NCBI GenBank assembly: GCA_023515745.1
Contig: JALECJ010000005.1
Location: 558,001-622,000 of the forward strand
Length of the DNA: 64,000 nucleotides
Reading direction: 5' to 3'
DNA from: Amoeboaphelidium protococcarum
Lineage: Eukaryota; Aphelidiomycota; Aphelidea
Below the pieces are notes generated by a model. That model was not told where the DNA came from and did no database searches. It saw only the letters and a list, made by a program, of their open reading frames with translations. Within the stretch, counting starts at the first letter, position 1. Each line of letters starts with the position of its first letter. Below are positions 49,883-61,683 of this stretch, piece after piece. The translations under genes and the position numbers were made by a program.

Positions 49883-52800
49883 TCAAATCTATTTAGGCGC
49901 GCATTTGATCAAGTATTATCCTTTGGATGATGACTACTAGGCCACAATGGACAACAAGATACGCGCATTAGAAGTCTTGAGCGGATTTCCACCAATGAAT
50001 GCCACATAGCTAAACTTGGATTCATGCGGTTGGGTATTATTGATTTTGAGTATTTCCAAGACATTCCATGAAATCAAATCCAACGTGGATTAATCACTCA
50101 AGGATGTTGAGGACTGGCTGTTCATGGAACCATCGAGATTAATCTTGCTAGTCAATTAAACCAGTCCAGCCCACCAGAACATTTCTCTCAGTTGCAAGTC
50201 TTAATCCGTGGCGAGGGCAAATTTAACACCATGCCGAATCAAAATTTGTATATCCGTCATTAATTACATCTGTGAGTTATCATTCGTCTAAGACTAGGTT
50301 GAAGCAGCGTAGAGAGAACTCAGCGACCGACTTCTGCGACGATCATATTCTTCAGGAGTGGAGGATGGCGTGGTCAGGATCAGCCTGATGTTATTCTATG
50401 CAATCAACTCTGCCACCATCCAGCTCTCGGCTCCGCCATAAATGACCATATTTATACGGCACGTCTCGCAAAACTCCTTTACGCCGTCCTCTATTTGGGA
50501 CTTGATACGAATGGCACCTCTTATCAACTCCGCGTTATCTACATGGATGGCCAAAGGGAGATCGCCAGTAAGTACTGCAACAAATTTGTTTCTATGAGAT
50601 TTGCATCCCTATATTTTCTCTGAGCAGCTTTTAAAATCTTTCAATGCTCTTTGTAGCAAGCGCTCAAAATAATACAACTAACCAGTGAACGATTACAGCA
50701 AATCACCATTTAGAGACCTGCCCATAGTGAGATGTAAAGCCACTGCTGACTGTATAACGCGGTTATCGACATTCTACGCGTTGAGTGCAATCAAAGAACT
50801 CACGCCGCGAACCATATTAGATGAACTAGAAGGCGGTACCACTACAGCTTACTCGATTCCAGCCTATTAAGCCATTATCAACAACTTCGAGTCTACGTGC
50901 TCTAAAAGCTGAGGATCGAAATTCAACCTGTGTAAAGCGGGTTCACTTATCTGCTAAGCAGAGTCTTCCATTAGGGGAGCATTCACGTTGATTACCTGGT
51001 CAAATCCAAATCCACCATCCATAATCAAAGAATCCCAAACTCCTAAACGAGGAGCTGCTTGCTAAGTGACCAGTTCCTGGCTTATCTCCTTTATGCCAAG
51101 TTCAGTATTCGCAGCAATTGGACCTTATACAAAAATACCACTCTTCATATCAATACTGAGTTCTGTATCATACTGAGAGCAATCCGTCTCTTGTCCAAAA
51201 CAGACGATTTAGAGATTATCGATATTTAACTACACCCGTGATAATACACTATCATGCACCTTAAAACCAAGCACTATGGTCAAGTTTTTACCACTCATAA
51301 ACTTATCTTACTCAGTGTAGATCAAAGACAAATTATAGAGTCTCATTTAACATTTGCCACCGCATTTATCAGAAAGGCTGTCACAAATAGACTCCATATC
51401 CTATCTATATACTTTAAAATTATTAATGTGATGGGATCTTATGGAAACATGGTCTACATATTGCTTCCAAGACTCAACCTTATTATGAACAATGCGGCCA
51501 TCCACGACAATAAGAGCTGGACGAGTTTACAGATTAAGGATAGGATTAAGAGGCCATAGGACAAGATCCGCATCCATTCCGACTTTAATATCTCCAACGC
51601 GGTCCTAAATACCTAAAGCAATAGCAGGATTTCTGGTTACAGAGTTAAGAACTACACGCCAACTTTTCTCTGAATAATGAAGAGTCTTGAAAGCTTCATA
51701 ATGTAAGAGTTGTGCATTGACGATAGGATGGTCACTCTTGATGGCGACATTCAAGCCTGCATCAACTAGCTGATCAAACTAACGTACACTTGCACGGTAC
51801 GCCTCGTATTTGTAGTAGCCCCGATCACTAAACATTGCCACTGACAAATTACTAAAATGATGTTTATTCTACTTGATAAAAGGAATCATTTCATGGGCAG
51901 AAGTTGCATGATGGAGTGCAGCAATTGTAAAGTTGAATTCCATACTCAATTGTAACAACATCTCAATATCAACTGCACTATAAACATGGGTATGAACAAC
52001 AGCATCACCTAGGAGAATTTGTCTATAGACTGAAAGTGCAACGTCATCAGGATATTGAACATTCAGCAGATTATTCAGATATCTTATGCTACACCATTGT
52101 TTTTGACGTTAAATCAAATTCTAAGCACCCGTAAACTTCTAGCGCAAATAGGAACCAATACCGAGACGTGTTGAATGTTGCTGTGACCGAACATTCTCAC
52201 CCACAGCCATCTTGACCAATCTGCGATTCTTCTTCATATTACTTCCTTGCTAATCAAGCCTATGAAAGTCGCATTTATCTCTTTGATCAGGAATATGATG
52301 TTGATCATTGTGGAAAAGTAAATCTCCAACACTCTAAGCCCAAGGTCGATGCTTGACTATCTACGCGTAACCACCGACAATATTAGCAGAACCAGGCAGG
52401 ATCAAACTAGAAGTGACACCACCGTTTAATATCAGATTCAACTAAACATCTTCAACATGGATAGCATCTCTTACATCACCAATCAATCCTTCATTTTCTT
52501 CATTAAAATCCTGACTAGTCCTGAAAGTAGGCCATGTATCTACGCCTGCATGAGAGTGCATGTCGATGAAACCAGGCGTCAAAATCATTCCCTGGCAGTT
52601 TACTCTAATAAGATTATCAACCTTGAGTATATTTACTCCTGCATTGGACTCATATATCGACTAAATAATGCCATCTCTAATTATTAAAGAGCAGTTTGAG
52701 CATGAGGTGGAATGCGATTCAATAGACGCGTTATATAATAGCAAGATCTCAGTAGAACGCGTATCAGATCCCAGCCTGGATTAGTCAAGCCGACTCTCAG

Positions 52801-52912
52801 ATGCATAAATTCTATAAAATACCACCAGGCACCACACAGCAGTTGCACAAAGCAATATCTGCAATCTTCGCAGTCTTCTGCTGATAAAAATGCGTCTATA
52901 TGATAACTTCAT
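49883..52912 (-). CDS. membrane-anchored tandem amidohydrolase
   Basis: One frame of 1,009 residues (ATG 52912 to TGA 49883). The N-terminus has a short basic cytosolic segment and one membrane span (LQILLCATAVWCLVVFYRIY), predicting a type II protein with a luminal or extracellular body. The first amidohydrolase domain (~55-460) has MILTPGFIDMHSHAG (metal-binding HxH), THVYSAVDIEML, AALHHAT, and SDHPIVNAQLLHYEA, and its end IKVGMDADLVLWP completes the fold. The second half (~470-1009) has the same order in weaker form (GGFGFDQVINVN, SSLIALNAQNVDNRV, VIYGGAESWMVAELI, ALATDQDLQLREMFWWAGL) but no HxH, so it is probably catalytically dead. Substrate unknown. Confidence 0.78.
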
Positions 52913-53055
52913 AAAAAATTATAATTAGTGCTGAGAATGTGACAACGTGCGGCAAGATTGAAAGTTCATTGTAAAACCATTTTCTTTTAATATTCTCTCA
53001 GTCTTTCATCTACAGTCTATTTCATCGGGTTGTCCGACAAACATTACTGTATATT
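52913..53055. other. downstream flank of the Fanzor gene
   Basis: About 140 bp between the Fanzor stop codon and the next gene. On the minus strand this is where a guide-RNA end would fall. No inverted repeat clearly marks an element end. Confidence 0.4.
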
Positions 53056-55374
53056 TCAGGCGCGCCTTTCGGCGCGGCAATTCCATTAAGGTCTGTAACC
53101 ATGTATCGCGTAGTGGCGGACAATTTAAGCCATACTCCTGTAAGCATTAACGTCCCGATCTACGAACACGTCACTACCAGTGTTTTGGCAGTTTTGGCAA
53201 ACTCCAAATCTTGATTGGACTCTTCGGTTAAAACGATCAGGACATTCGTGCGATAGGATTTCTGGACCATCAGCTTTGATGCAGACAGTTTGGGCACGGT
53301 GACGACCTGGCAGAATCTTCTTTACCTTCTTGTCTCGACACTTCAGCACCACTTCATGCTCCCAATAGAGATCTGCATGACATATCGAGTGCTGCTTGCT
53401 AGTGTGGTACTCCGGCGTTATAACTACCAAGGCCCGGCGACTCAACTCAAACGCGAATTTTCTCACCGGAACAGGAGGATTACCACGCACGTGCTTCACA
53501 CCAGCGTCACCAAGCGCAATTACTGGAGGCTTATCTGGAGGTAATAACGTGCCATGAGATTTACGTAGTTCGCGTTTCCTCTTCTTTGCAGCTCTACCTC
53601 TGTGCCGGTCGTTGATTTTAGGCACTGGTGGCTTTGGCCTGCCATGCATCATGTTGATGACATTACCAAACGCAGACTTGGTCGCGCAAAATCGGCGGAA
53701 TCGCCAATTACGATGGAATGATTAGGAGTAGAAGGCATAAACGTCCTCAAAGTATCTGATGTAGACACCAAGATACTACTGGCTATTGTTTGACTAGGCC
53801 ATCTCTTACTCCATCAGCGTGATTTCAGCTGGTTTGTTGTACTATAGGTGGGCCTCATATTCCGTGGTCAATGCCAGACGTTGCCAGTATCCAGAAGATA
53901 TCCGACCAGTATCTTTGAACTCCCTCTTGGCTTCTTTAAGCGTAGTTGCACCTTCGACATTCGCCTCATCGCCCCAGACCAGAACGTTCTTCTTACCAGG
54001 GTCAATACCAATTAATCTTGTACCATCCAATCGTTACGCTAGATTCCGGCAGTTCTCCAGAGCAAACGCACCAACATCCACTTGAGACACGTCAGTATTT
54101 CGCGCCTTTCTTTCCAGATCTTTAGCTTCGTTGGCATACGCCTTCCCACCTTGATCTGAAACCGAAACAGAGCACGCAAAACCATCAGAGCTGATACTGA
54201 CGTCTTAGGAACTCGCCATCCGCTGCTACAGACCTAAATATTTTAATTTCAAGATACATTGCTTCTCTTCCTCATGCGACTACACATGCTCCTCCTTCTC
54301 TTCAGGCTGATCACCCAGTCGATATTGCCCAAACCCCCACTGAGCCAAAACTCTATTGTCAAAGCTGATGTGGCGCGGAACATCGGTACCAGTAGGGAAA
54401 ATCTTGAATGATGACAAACCAAGTTCCTTTAAAGTTTAACGCAGATACATCAGATATTGAACCAAAACTTTCTAGCCCTCCTGATTCTGAAATGCATGGT
54501 GTGCTCTTGATGGCATGTATGTGTGATGGGTATCACGCTACTTCAGCTTACCAGATTTCTATCTCTTGAAACCGATCGATCCTTTTAGCTGACGCGAGGA
54601 CTCCTATTTTCTTTTACTATAGCGCTTTCTAGGAGCTTTGTCTTAAAAAGAAGTGGTGACAATATCTAATAAATGGTGGCGATGCAAGGAGACCAAGTGC
54701 CGAACTTCTACAACCTATAACAATTGCAGCAACTCGTCCTTGATAGCAGCATCTTATTGCGCGATTGTCTCCTCATCTTCGCCAGCATCGTAATCAGGAG
54801 GCAAATGGATCTATGTTGCGGGATCAATCTCCAAGTACTCGCCCCCAAAGTGTTCCATCGTGTTAACAGCTTCTTCAGTCAGCAGAGAGTTGAGCAGCTA
54901 TAGAAACACGGTAAGCCTTCGGCCTTTTACATTAAAGGCCTCCATTTATGCTTTAATCACCTTCTTCTAATACACCCATATAGTCTCTGTAAGATGCCAA
55001 GAGATGGCCTGAATGATCTTGCGTGCTTGAAACACATACAAATTTGGATTTGGACCAATCAGGCTCTCGTGTCTCAATCTCTATCGCACTTAAGGAGCAA
55101 TTGTTTCAGACAGCATTCGCGTGTGATCATTGTCGCGATGGAAAGCAGAGTTGCAGAGATACTCCAGCATTGACGCAAAATACTACTGATGAGACAGTTC
55201 AGGCAGTGTCTTGCCAGCTTCATTCCAAACATTAAGGCAGAGGTAAATCAGACGCGAAGCAAAGGTGAGATGCACAGAGCTCAGCTGAATCTGTGATATC
55301 AATATCTCCTTATCACCATCGTCCAGATTCAAGACACTGTTTAGTTTGCATTTACGTGTAACTTTCTTTGCCAT
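53056..55374 (-). CDS. Fanzor, eukaryotic TnpB-like RNA-guided nuclease
   Basis: An intact, intronless 772-residue frame, ATG 55374 to TGA 53056, checked codon by codon for in-frame TGA (none). RuvC-I is LIGIDPGKKNVLVWG (Asp ~458). A basic linker (RGRAAKKRKRELRKSHG, ~592-608) leads to VIALGDAG (~618-625) and VVITPEYHTSKQHSICH, where Glu ~655 sits in the E-x-x-TS-K motif of the rearranged-glutamate Fanzors. The zinc knuckle has CQNC (716-719) as its second half, and RuvC-III is VFVDRDVNAYRSM (Asp ~731). The ~440-residue N-terminus should hold the wedge and recognition parts. Fanzors are programmable DNA nucleases carried by eukaryotic mobile elements. All three catalytic acids are present. No partner transposase is seen. 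Confidence 0.88.
53061..53076 (-). ncRNA. GNRA-capped GC hairpin at Fanzor 3' end
   Basis: On the Fanzor strand CGCGCC-GAAA-GGCGCG forms a perfect 6-bp GC stem with a GAAA tetraloop, covering the last codons and ending 5 nt before the TGA triplet. TnpB and Fanzor guide RNAs overlap or follow the 3' end of the nuclease ORF and contain GC hairpins, so this is a candidate part of the guide-RNA scaffold. It could also be a transcription or processing signal. Transcription is not shown. Confidence 0.4.
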
Positions 55375-55868
55375 TTCTTACCTATGGGAAATAAGATAAG
55401 AAAGAGGAAGAAGAAATAATGAACTGTCTAGCGCTTTTATAGGCGTAAGTAAGTAATAATTGGATTTACGATGGCAAGCCACATTAAGTAACGTGGAAAT
55501 TGAATTTTTTGCACTTTATGGAAAACAATCATGATTTAAAGAGCTGCAATAGCAAATATAAAAAGATTTACGCCACTATTATCCAGACTACTATCATAGT
55601 TTATTGACGGCATTGATCTTAATGCGTGACTAGGAAGAGTATGTAATAGAAAGAGCTTTTACGGCATTATAGGTGTCACGTAAGTCACCAAGAGTTGCCT
55701 TAATTACGCGTATATTTTGGCATAGCAAGTCCGAATTGTAACTATTGTAGGAAAGTTCATCAAAACTCCGTCGTTTTTTAAAACTGTTCATATTTTTCTC
55801 CTTGGATCGGACATTTTGCTGAAACGGACTGTAATCTTTTATTTGAGTCTCAAAATCATTAGAATACT
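55375..55868. other. flank between Fanzor and the MATGY gene
   Basis: On the minus strand 55822-55630 a frame starting MNSFKKRRSFDELSYNSYN reads on for 60-65 residues to TGA near 55600. It could be a tiny gene or a relic exon. No terminal repeats of an element are evident. Confidence 0.35.
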
Positions 55869-56954
55869 TCAATTTCTTGGAGCATAGCGGTAGTTAAAAG
55901 CACTGTCTTGGCGCTACATACGCGGTAATTCAATTTATCGTTCAGCATTTCCGTCATTTCCGGGTTCGATAGCCGCAGCAACAGCCTCATCAATGATATT
56001 ATTATCACCTCCATCTTGACGCTACTCATCTAAATATTTAAACGCCGAAGCAGTGACATTTATTTCTAAAGCGGCGTACAATAGTGAAACTATCGCTCCT
56101 ATAAGCCCAAGGCCTGTGTAAATACCAACTGCGTCATATACACCTTCTCTGCTCGTTAAAGCCATCATAATCGATAGGTAGGCATAGCAATAGAAAACCA
56201 CCAGTATACGAAACAACGCCAATAAACCATACACCAGCTTATTACGTGTAGTACACCCAACTAGAAGTGACGCCACCCATAGAGTCAAAAGGATCATTGT
56301 CACAATAAATAGAGCTTACACCTGGACGTCAGGATAAGCCCATGGGTGAGTCCTGTAGTAGTTTCTCTCACTGCGCGGAACTTCAATGAATGCCTGCAAC
56401 TTACGACTCTTTTAGATGCAATCTTTAAGGAAAGTATCCTGGTCACTTAAGAACTTGGTTAAACGACTGGTGCTTCCCTAAGGATCCTCTTGATGAGTCT
56501 GCAGGATAGACATAACCTCGTCAGCCTATCCAGATTAACCCGTAGCCTTCTGCAGGAATTGAGAGAACATCTACTATGGATTCTGACCACTGAATCTCTG
56601 CTACACCAAGCTCACCATCTTACGAGACTGCGCCTTCATTCTAGGAGCCATTTTGATGAGATGATCCACCACACCATCTAAACTGAAGGACACACGTTGA
56701 GCAGTATTGGACGCGATTTGCTCAATAGCAGACAACAGCTCGCGATCACCGCCTGTAAATTAGTGGATGATACTGTCGAAATTCGAGCCACCATAACCAG
56801 TACCACCACCAGCAACAGCAGATTGACCACCTTGCACCATAGCACTTGAGTCAGCATTGTGAAATGCACCAATTCTAACAGCTTGTATCGTGGGAAAGAG
56901 ACAATTTTGCCACAGCAGCAGCCAGCAGAAAAACAATGCATATCCCGTAGCCAT
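55869..56954 (-). CDS. secreted/membrane protein of MATGY family, copy A
   Basis: A single exon of 361 residues (ATG 56954 to TGA 55869). It shares its first ~160 residues almost exactly with copy B (signal peptide MATGYALFFCWLLLWQNC, then QIASNTAQRVSFSLDGVVDH), with a short Gly-rich insert (VAGGGTGYGGSNF) unique to this copy. After a second region of moderate similarity it turns to four membrane spans (MILLTLWVASLLVGC, LVYGLLALFRILVVFY, IMMALTS, GLGLIGAIVSLLYAAL) and a Gln-rich tail. Membrane parts are clearly diverged from copy B. The family is unknown. Confidence 0.75.
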
Positions 56955-57819
56955 TATATAGTAATTATAGAATTGTTAATTTCAACTTCAATAAGAGTCA
57001 GTATCTATAGATTGCCTTAACGTTATAATAAAAAACATGAGACACCCCACACGCGTTTAATTGTCTCTCTTATCAGAAGGTTACATCCCACATTGATACT
57101 TTGCGATGTTGCATTCACGAGTTTGCGACAACACCGCGATCATCATCAGATCTAAACGATGCGATTGGGTTATAGTGGAATAGATCGAAGTAATTTCATA
57201 TTGTCAAATCTTAATTTACTGTCATTGAAATAATTAAGCTGAGTGGTCGACGTTTGAAGCGAAATTAATACCAATCTTTGGAAAACTGTCTTTTAGCTTT
57301 TCACTTGAGTTTAAATATAGATGGTTTCATCCAATTCAACAAACCACAAAACTGGGTAAATGTTAGCTCATACATATTTAGGAGATCATTATCGCGTGCC
57401 ATATACACAGGCTGCTGTTCTGACGATTGAATATTATACACTATCGTCGGCGTGTTTGAAACAAAGAATCAATCTTAAATCAGCTAATTCTTCAGTAATA
57501 TATCTATCAAAGGGGAATCATTTCTGTCGCGTATGGCAGGTTCCTCACAATTAATACCACACAACTGTGGGAAAAGATTGGAAGCAATATAGCTAACAAC
57601 TTACTAAACGATTCAAACAGGACGCGAGTGAAACAAATTGAAACATTTCGCGCCCGTTTGATGCTCTCTCTCTTTCTCGTTTCACTCACTCACTCACTTG
57701 CCCGCACGAGATTTAACACGATTATGCTAGGTGCAGATAAGTAGACACAGCAGTCTAAATACCAGCACCTGTCACAGTCTGTTCAAGATTCATCTCATCA
57801 TCTATCCGTTCTGTGTGCT
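56955..57819. other. intergenic region
   Basis: The right part contains a CT-rich run with tandem CACT/TCAC units near 57661-57700 and several ACGCG motifs. Nothing reads as coding with confidence. Confidence 0.4.
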
Positions 57820-59406
57820 ATGCAGGCTTTAGTTAAATGTAATTGCTATGAAAAGTTGAATTAATTGCTCTTATGGTAAGCTGAGAGGAGCGGGAGTTTG
57901 CTGTGGAATGGATGCGCCAACGCTCTGGCCGTGGTCTTGGATGAGCTACTGTACCGGGCTGTAGATACTTAGTACAAGTAATCTCAGGTTAATAATAATA
58001 ATATTAATTCCAGAAATAGCAGTATGTCAAGTTTGGATTTGACCATTTAAAAGATGAAGAATGTCGATTTGAATCAGATTTCAGAGTACTAGTTGAATGA
58101 CATTATTGGATCCTTGTATTAGACTTATCTAAAGCTGAAGTAGAGTTCATAGAATGGGCAGATGCTTGATTTAATTAAATTTGATTATGAGGCAACTGGG
58201 TCTTAATTTTAGAAGGAAGTATACCTGAAGCTCTTGAATGAAGCAATTCAGCCCGTTGTAAAGTCCATTCTTGCAGTACTGTCGGGATAAAGTTACAGTT
58301 TTATTGTATTAGATTTCTAATGTATTTTATTTCCATAACAGGTGTTAAGTCAAGTTCAAGACATTTAAAGGTTGCATAATATGCTGCAAGGTTCGATATT
58401 ACGAAATGAATTGTAATATTCGATATTGCGATCACAACAGCAGCGCTTCGATTAATCCAATCTTGATCAATTATTCAAGATGGTCAAAGATTAATATTAG
58501 CGGTTGAATTCTAAGGTTTTGGGTATTCTATTCAAAGAATGCTAATTGATTTAAAAGTTTAATGACATTGTGACCATGTATTTCATGATGGACAGCGTTG
58601 AAGTGATGAAATGGTTTTAACACGATTTTACAGATATAATGTTGCCCAATGGTAGAATTGGATTGTATCAGTACCTAGGTGGGGATATGATTTATGACTG
58701 TGGTAGTTCGCTGAGTGAGATGCTCTTCCTCATGATGGGTAAAGAGTCATCCGTACAGTAGTAGTAGTAGTAGTATAACTAGTAGAGATATTTCCAGAGG
58801 TTGGGATTGCGAATGAAGGTTGAAGGTCCTCTTGAAGTTTTATTTCCTCTGAATGCATTTAGATCTTATGATTTGGTGTTTCGTTAGATGTTGTATATTA
58901 ATGCATCCATTTTCGCTGTATCTAATCTGCTTAATGAAGTCAACGATAGCTTATAACGCGACACTTGGTTGGCATTGTCTACTCTGCTCCAGGCTCTCTC
59001 TGTAATTTAGAATCATATTGCGGACTAACTAAAATCTCATGTGCAATAATTCCAATCTTAATTGATTTAGACGCAGTTAACACTTGATAATCCTGAGAAG
59101 GTTGTCAGTCTGTCGCAACTGCAAATATCTCATCACAGATTTTTAAGTGACTGCTTGGATTCTGCCCTGGTGACTGATATTGATTTAGTGTCTGTTATGC
59201 ATCAATTATTCGATCAATGCTTCTCATTTCTACAATAGTATGGAGATGTTGTGGTAAAAGAGAAAGATATCATCATGTCGACTGTCCATCAGTCAAATTA
59301 AACCATAAAAGCACTGGTAGAGCTGCTGCGAAAGCTAACTGCTGCGGGAGGAGAATTACATTTGGCAATGCTGTTTGATAGACTCTCATGTATTATAAAT
59401 TTATGA
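57820..59406 (+). CDS. gamma-tubulin complex protein (Spc97/98 family)
   Basis: An intronless gene of 528 residues. The C-terminal GRIP2-type core is recognisable: QHDFTDIMLPNGRIG and QYLGGDMIYDCGSSLSEML, RMKVEGPLEVLFPLNAFRSY, DLVFRQMLYINASIFAVSNL, SVIQNHIADQL, then the signature LSQLQISHHRFLSDCLDSAL. GCP proteins form the gamma-tubulin ring that nucleates microtubules. The N-terminal half is short compared with GCP2-6, and 528 residues is below the family norm, which points to a divergent or shortened GCP4-like member. A run of five TAG triplets at 58761-58775 encodes polyGln. Confidence 0.75.
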
Positions 59407-59442
59407 ATTGTTTGTATCTATATACACTTTATTCATAGCGTA

Positions 59443-61310
59443 TCATAGCGCATCCATATCCACCGGCTTACCACCAATCCAAAGCTACTATAATTTGCTC
59501 GCGGATAACTGTTTTTCATCTAGATCTATATCCCAAATCTTGGTGTCCACCATTATAAAATCTGCGCATGATCCAACTTTCAACTAACTATATTCATCGT
59601 CTTTACAACAAGCATATGCGCCATTTATGGTATACATTTGTAAGGTTTAGTCAAAGGTTAGACATTACTCTAGATTAAACTATGCTGATTTCTTAGTGCT
59701 CTTGACTTGACTTGCACTTTAGATTTAGGAATCATCTTAAGATTATAAATCGCCGTAAGAACGAAAGATAGCAGCTGCAATACCGAGCAATGGATCACAA
59801 CTCTCAACTGGAGCATCAGATCCTCCGGCACATATAACTCCAGCATCCCATAATGATTTCCAAGCGTAACAATATTTTAAACGTTCCTAGTCAGTGCCGA
59901 GAATCTACTTTAAATGAGGTGCATCTGAAGTGACAAATGACGGCTGAATATTGGCAATCACACCCATCTGGGCCATACGTTCGATAAGGCTTTAGGTGAG
60001 CACCTAGCAATGTGTCAGAATAGGACGATGCTCACGCGTAACGCCAGCGTTATCAAAAGCATCCAGCACAACTGAGGCAGCATAATCACCGATAGCGTGA
60101 ACCTCCAATCGCCATCCGCGGTCATGAGCATCTTTGACGCGAGCGAATAACTCCTCCACGGTGAGTGACAAATGACCCGAGTGATCACATCTATCATAGT
60201 GTTAACTCAGTGCAGCAGTCTTTGCTCCCAAACTTCCATCTGCGAACAACTTGACGCGATCGCAGAATAACTAACCCTTGTGCGAGATTCCAGGATACAG
60301 TTCAGATATATAGAATGGACTATCAGGCAGAGTCTCGTCATACGGCACGGTGAGATGAATCCTTAATGGCATTATGATATCTTCATCATCAATCAACGAT
60401 TTCCATACATTCCAGGCACCGTAAAAGTCGTTGGTCTATACTGAGGATATACCATGTCTCAGACACTCCTTAGCACCACGTCTAAAGATTTACTGCTTAA
60501 CACGATCAGGGTAAGAGAGATAGATGAACTTTTTCACTTCAAATAATGCCGACTCTCGCAAAATTCCGTTCAAATTTTCATTCTAATCTCTTCCAATGAG
60601 AATAGTAGAGTCCAAGTTCTTGTTAAAGAAACTTCGTAGCTGTTGCAGATGCTGATCTTCATTCTAATGTAGATCACGATCGCCATCAGAGACGCGAAGA
60701 TTAGTGGTGAAATTTTCAGGAGAAAGTAAGCCAAAGAGTTCCAATGCTTTGCTGTTCACGATACACTAATGAAGACAAGTTCTAAACAACACCACAGGCA
60801 TATCCCTCGAAATAGACATTGAATCCAATAACTCTCTAGAGATTTCCATTTGAGATTCATTCCAGCCTACAAGAACGCGAAAAGTTGATTTAATAATATT
60901 CATTAGGTAAATCCCAACTGATGATTATACTTACAGTTGGCAGATAATACGCGCAACTCTGGGTAATCGGAATGCAACTTGTACAGCTATCCATCAAGCT
61001 ACTGGATAGACTTTACATCACTCATATCAACTGCCAGATTAGATAGACTCTCGCCCAGCATTTACACATGAATATGCGAGTCGGTAAACGCAGGTAGAAT
61101 ATATTGGGGTAGAATATCATAATCATTGTTCACTCCTAAATATGAGTCAAACCCGTGATCATATTTAATTTTCAATTCACCATTAGCACCAATTTCCATC
61201 GTATCGAGCTCAGTTCCTGTTTAGATTTCCCGTACTCTTCCATCTTAAATCACCATAGAGCCCATAATGCCATTATGAGTCCAAATTCGATTACGCGCAC
61301 TTACAAGCAT
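59443..61310 (-). CDS. YtcJ-like amidohydrolase
   Basis: Two exons with a 68-nt intron at 60867-60934 give 599 residues, an exact codon count. The fold of amidohydrolase family 3 is complete: YILPAFTDSHIHVQ (HxH metal site) near residue 80, VKLFADGSLGAKTAALSQHY, WRLEVHAIGDYAASVV, ILTHCQVLT, FVTSDAPHLK, GGSDAPVESCDPLLGI, and the tail VGSCADFIMVD followed by a VDM end. YtcJ-type enzymes hydrolyse formamides or other amides, and some are secreted. There is no obvious signal peptide, so it should be soluble. It is unrelated in sequence to the double amidohydrolase upstream. Confidence 0.9.
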
Positions 61311-61683
61311 TATTATTATCGCACGTCACGTCAACACAAGTTTCAAGTAGTTAGGAAAAGAGGTTTTAATTGAATTTATTCGAGTCTTTCTCAAAGATTG
61401 ATTAGACATGTATCCTAAATCTTCATATAGTATTATTCACGTTATAATTACGCGTTTAAAATATTATCACTGTATATTCTACATTAATAGTGAAATAACA
61501 GTGTAACTAAAATTGTCACATCTGAGTAAGTTTCTTTCTCCATTCTTTTCTGATCAGAATTTCGAATGCAGTTTTGATATACAATACCTAGTGCAATAGT
61601 TACGTTTTTGGCAGTTGGGTCATAAATAATAATCACATTAATAATATAATTTTGGATATTTGCAGTTTTAAGTTAATTTTATA
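61311..61683. other. intergenic region
   Basis: AT-rich spacer between divergent genes; no supported gene. Promoters of the YtcJ-like and PAXX-like genes must lie here. Confidence 0.4.
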
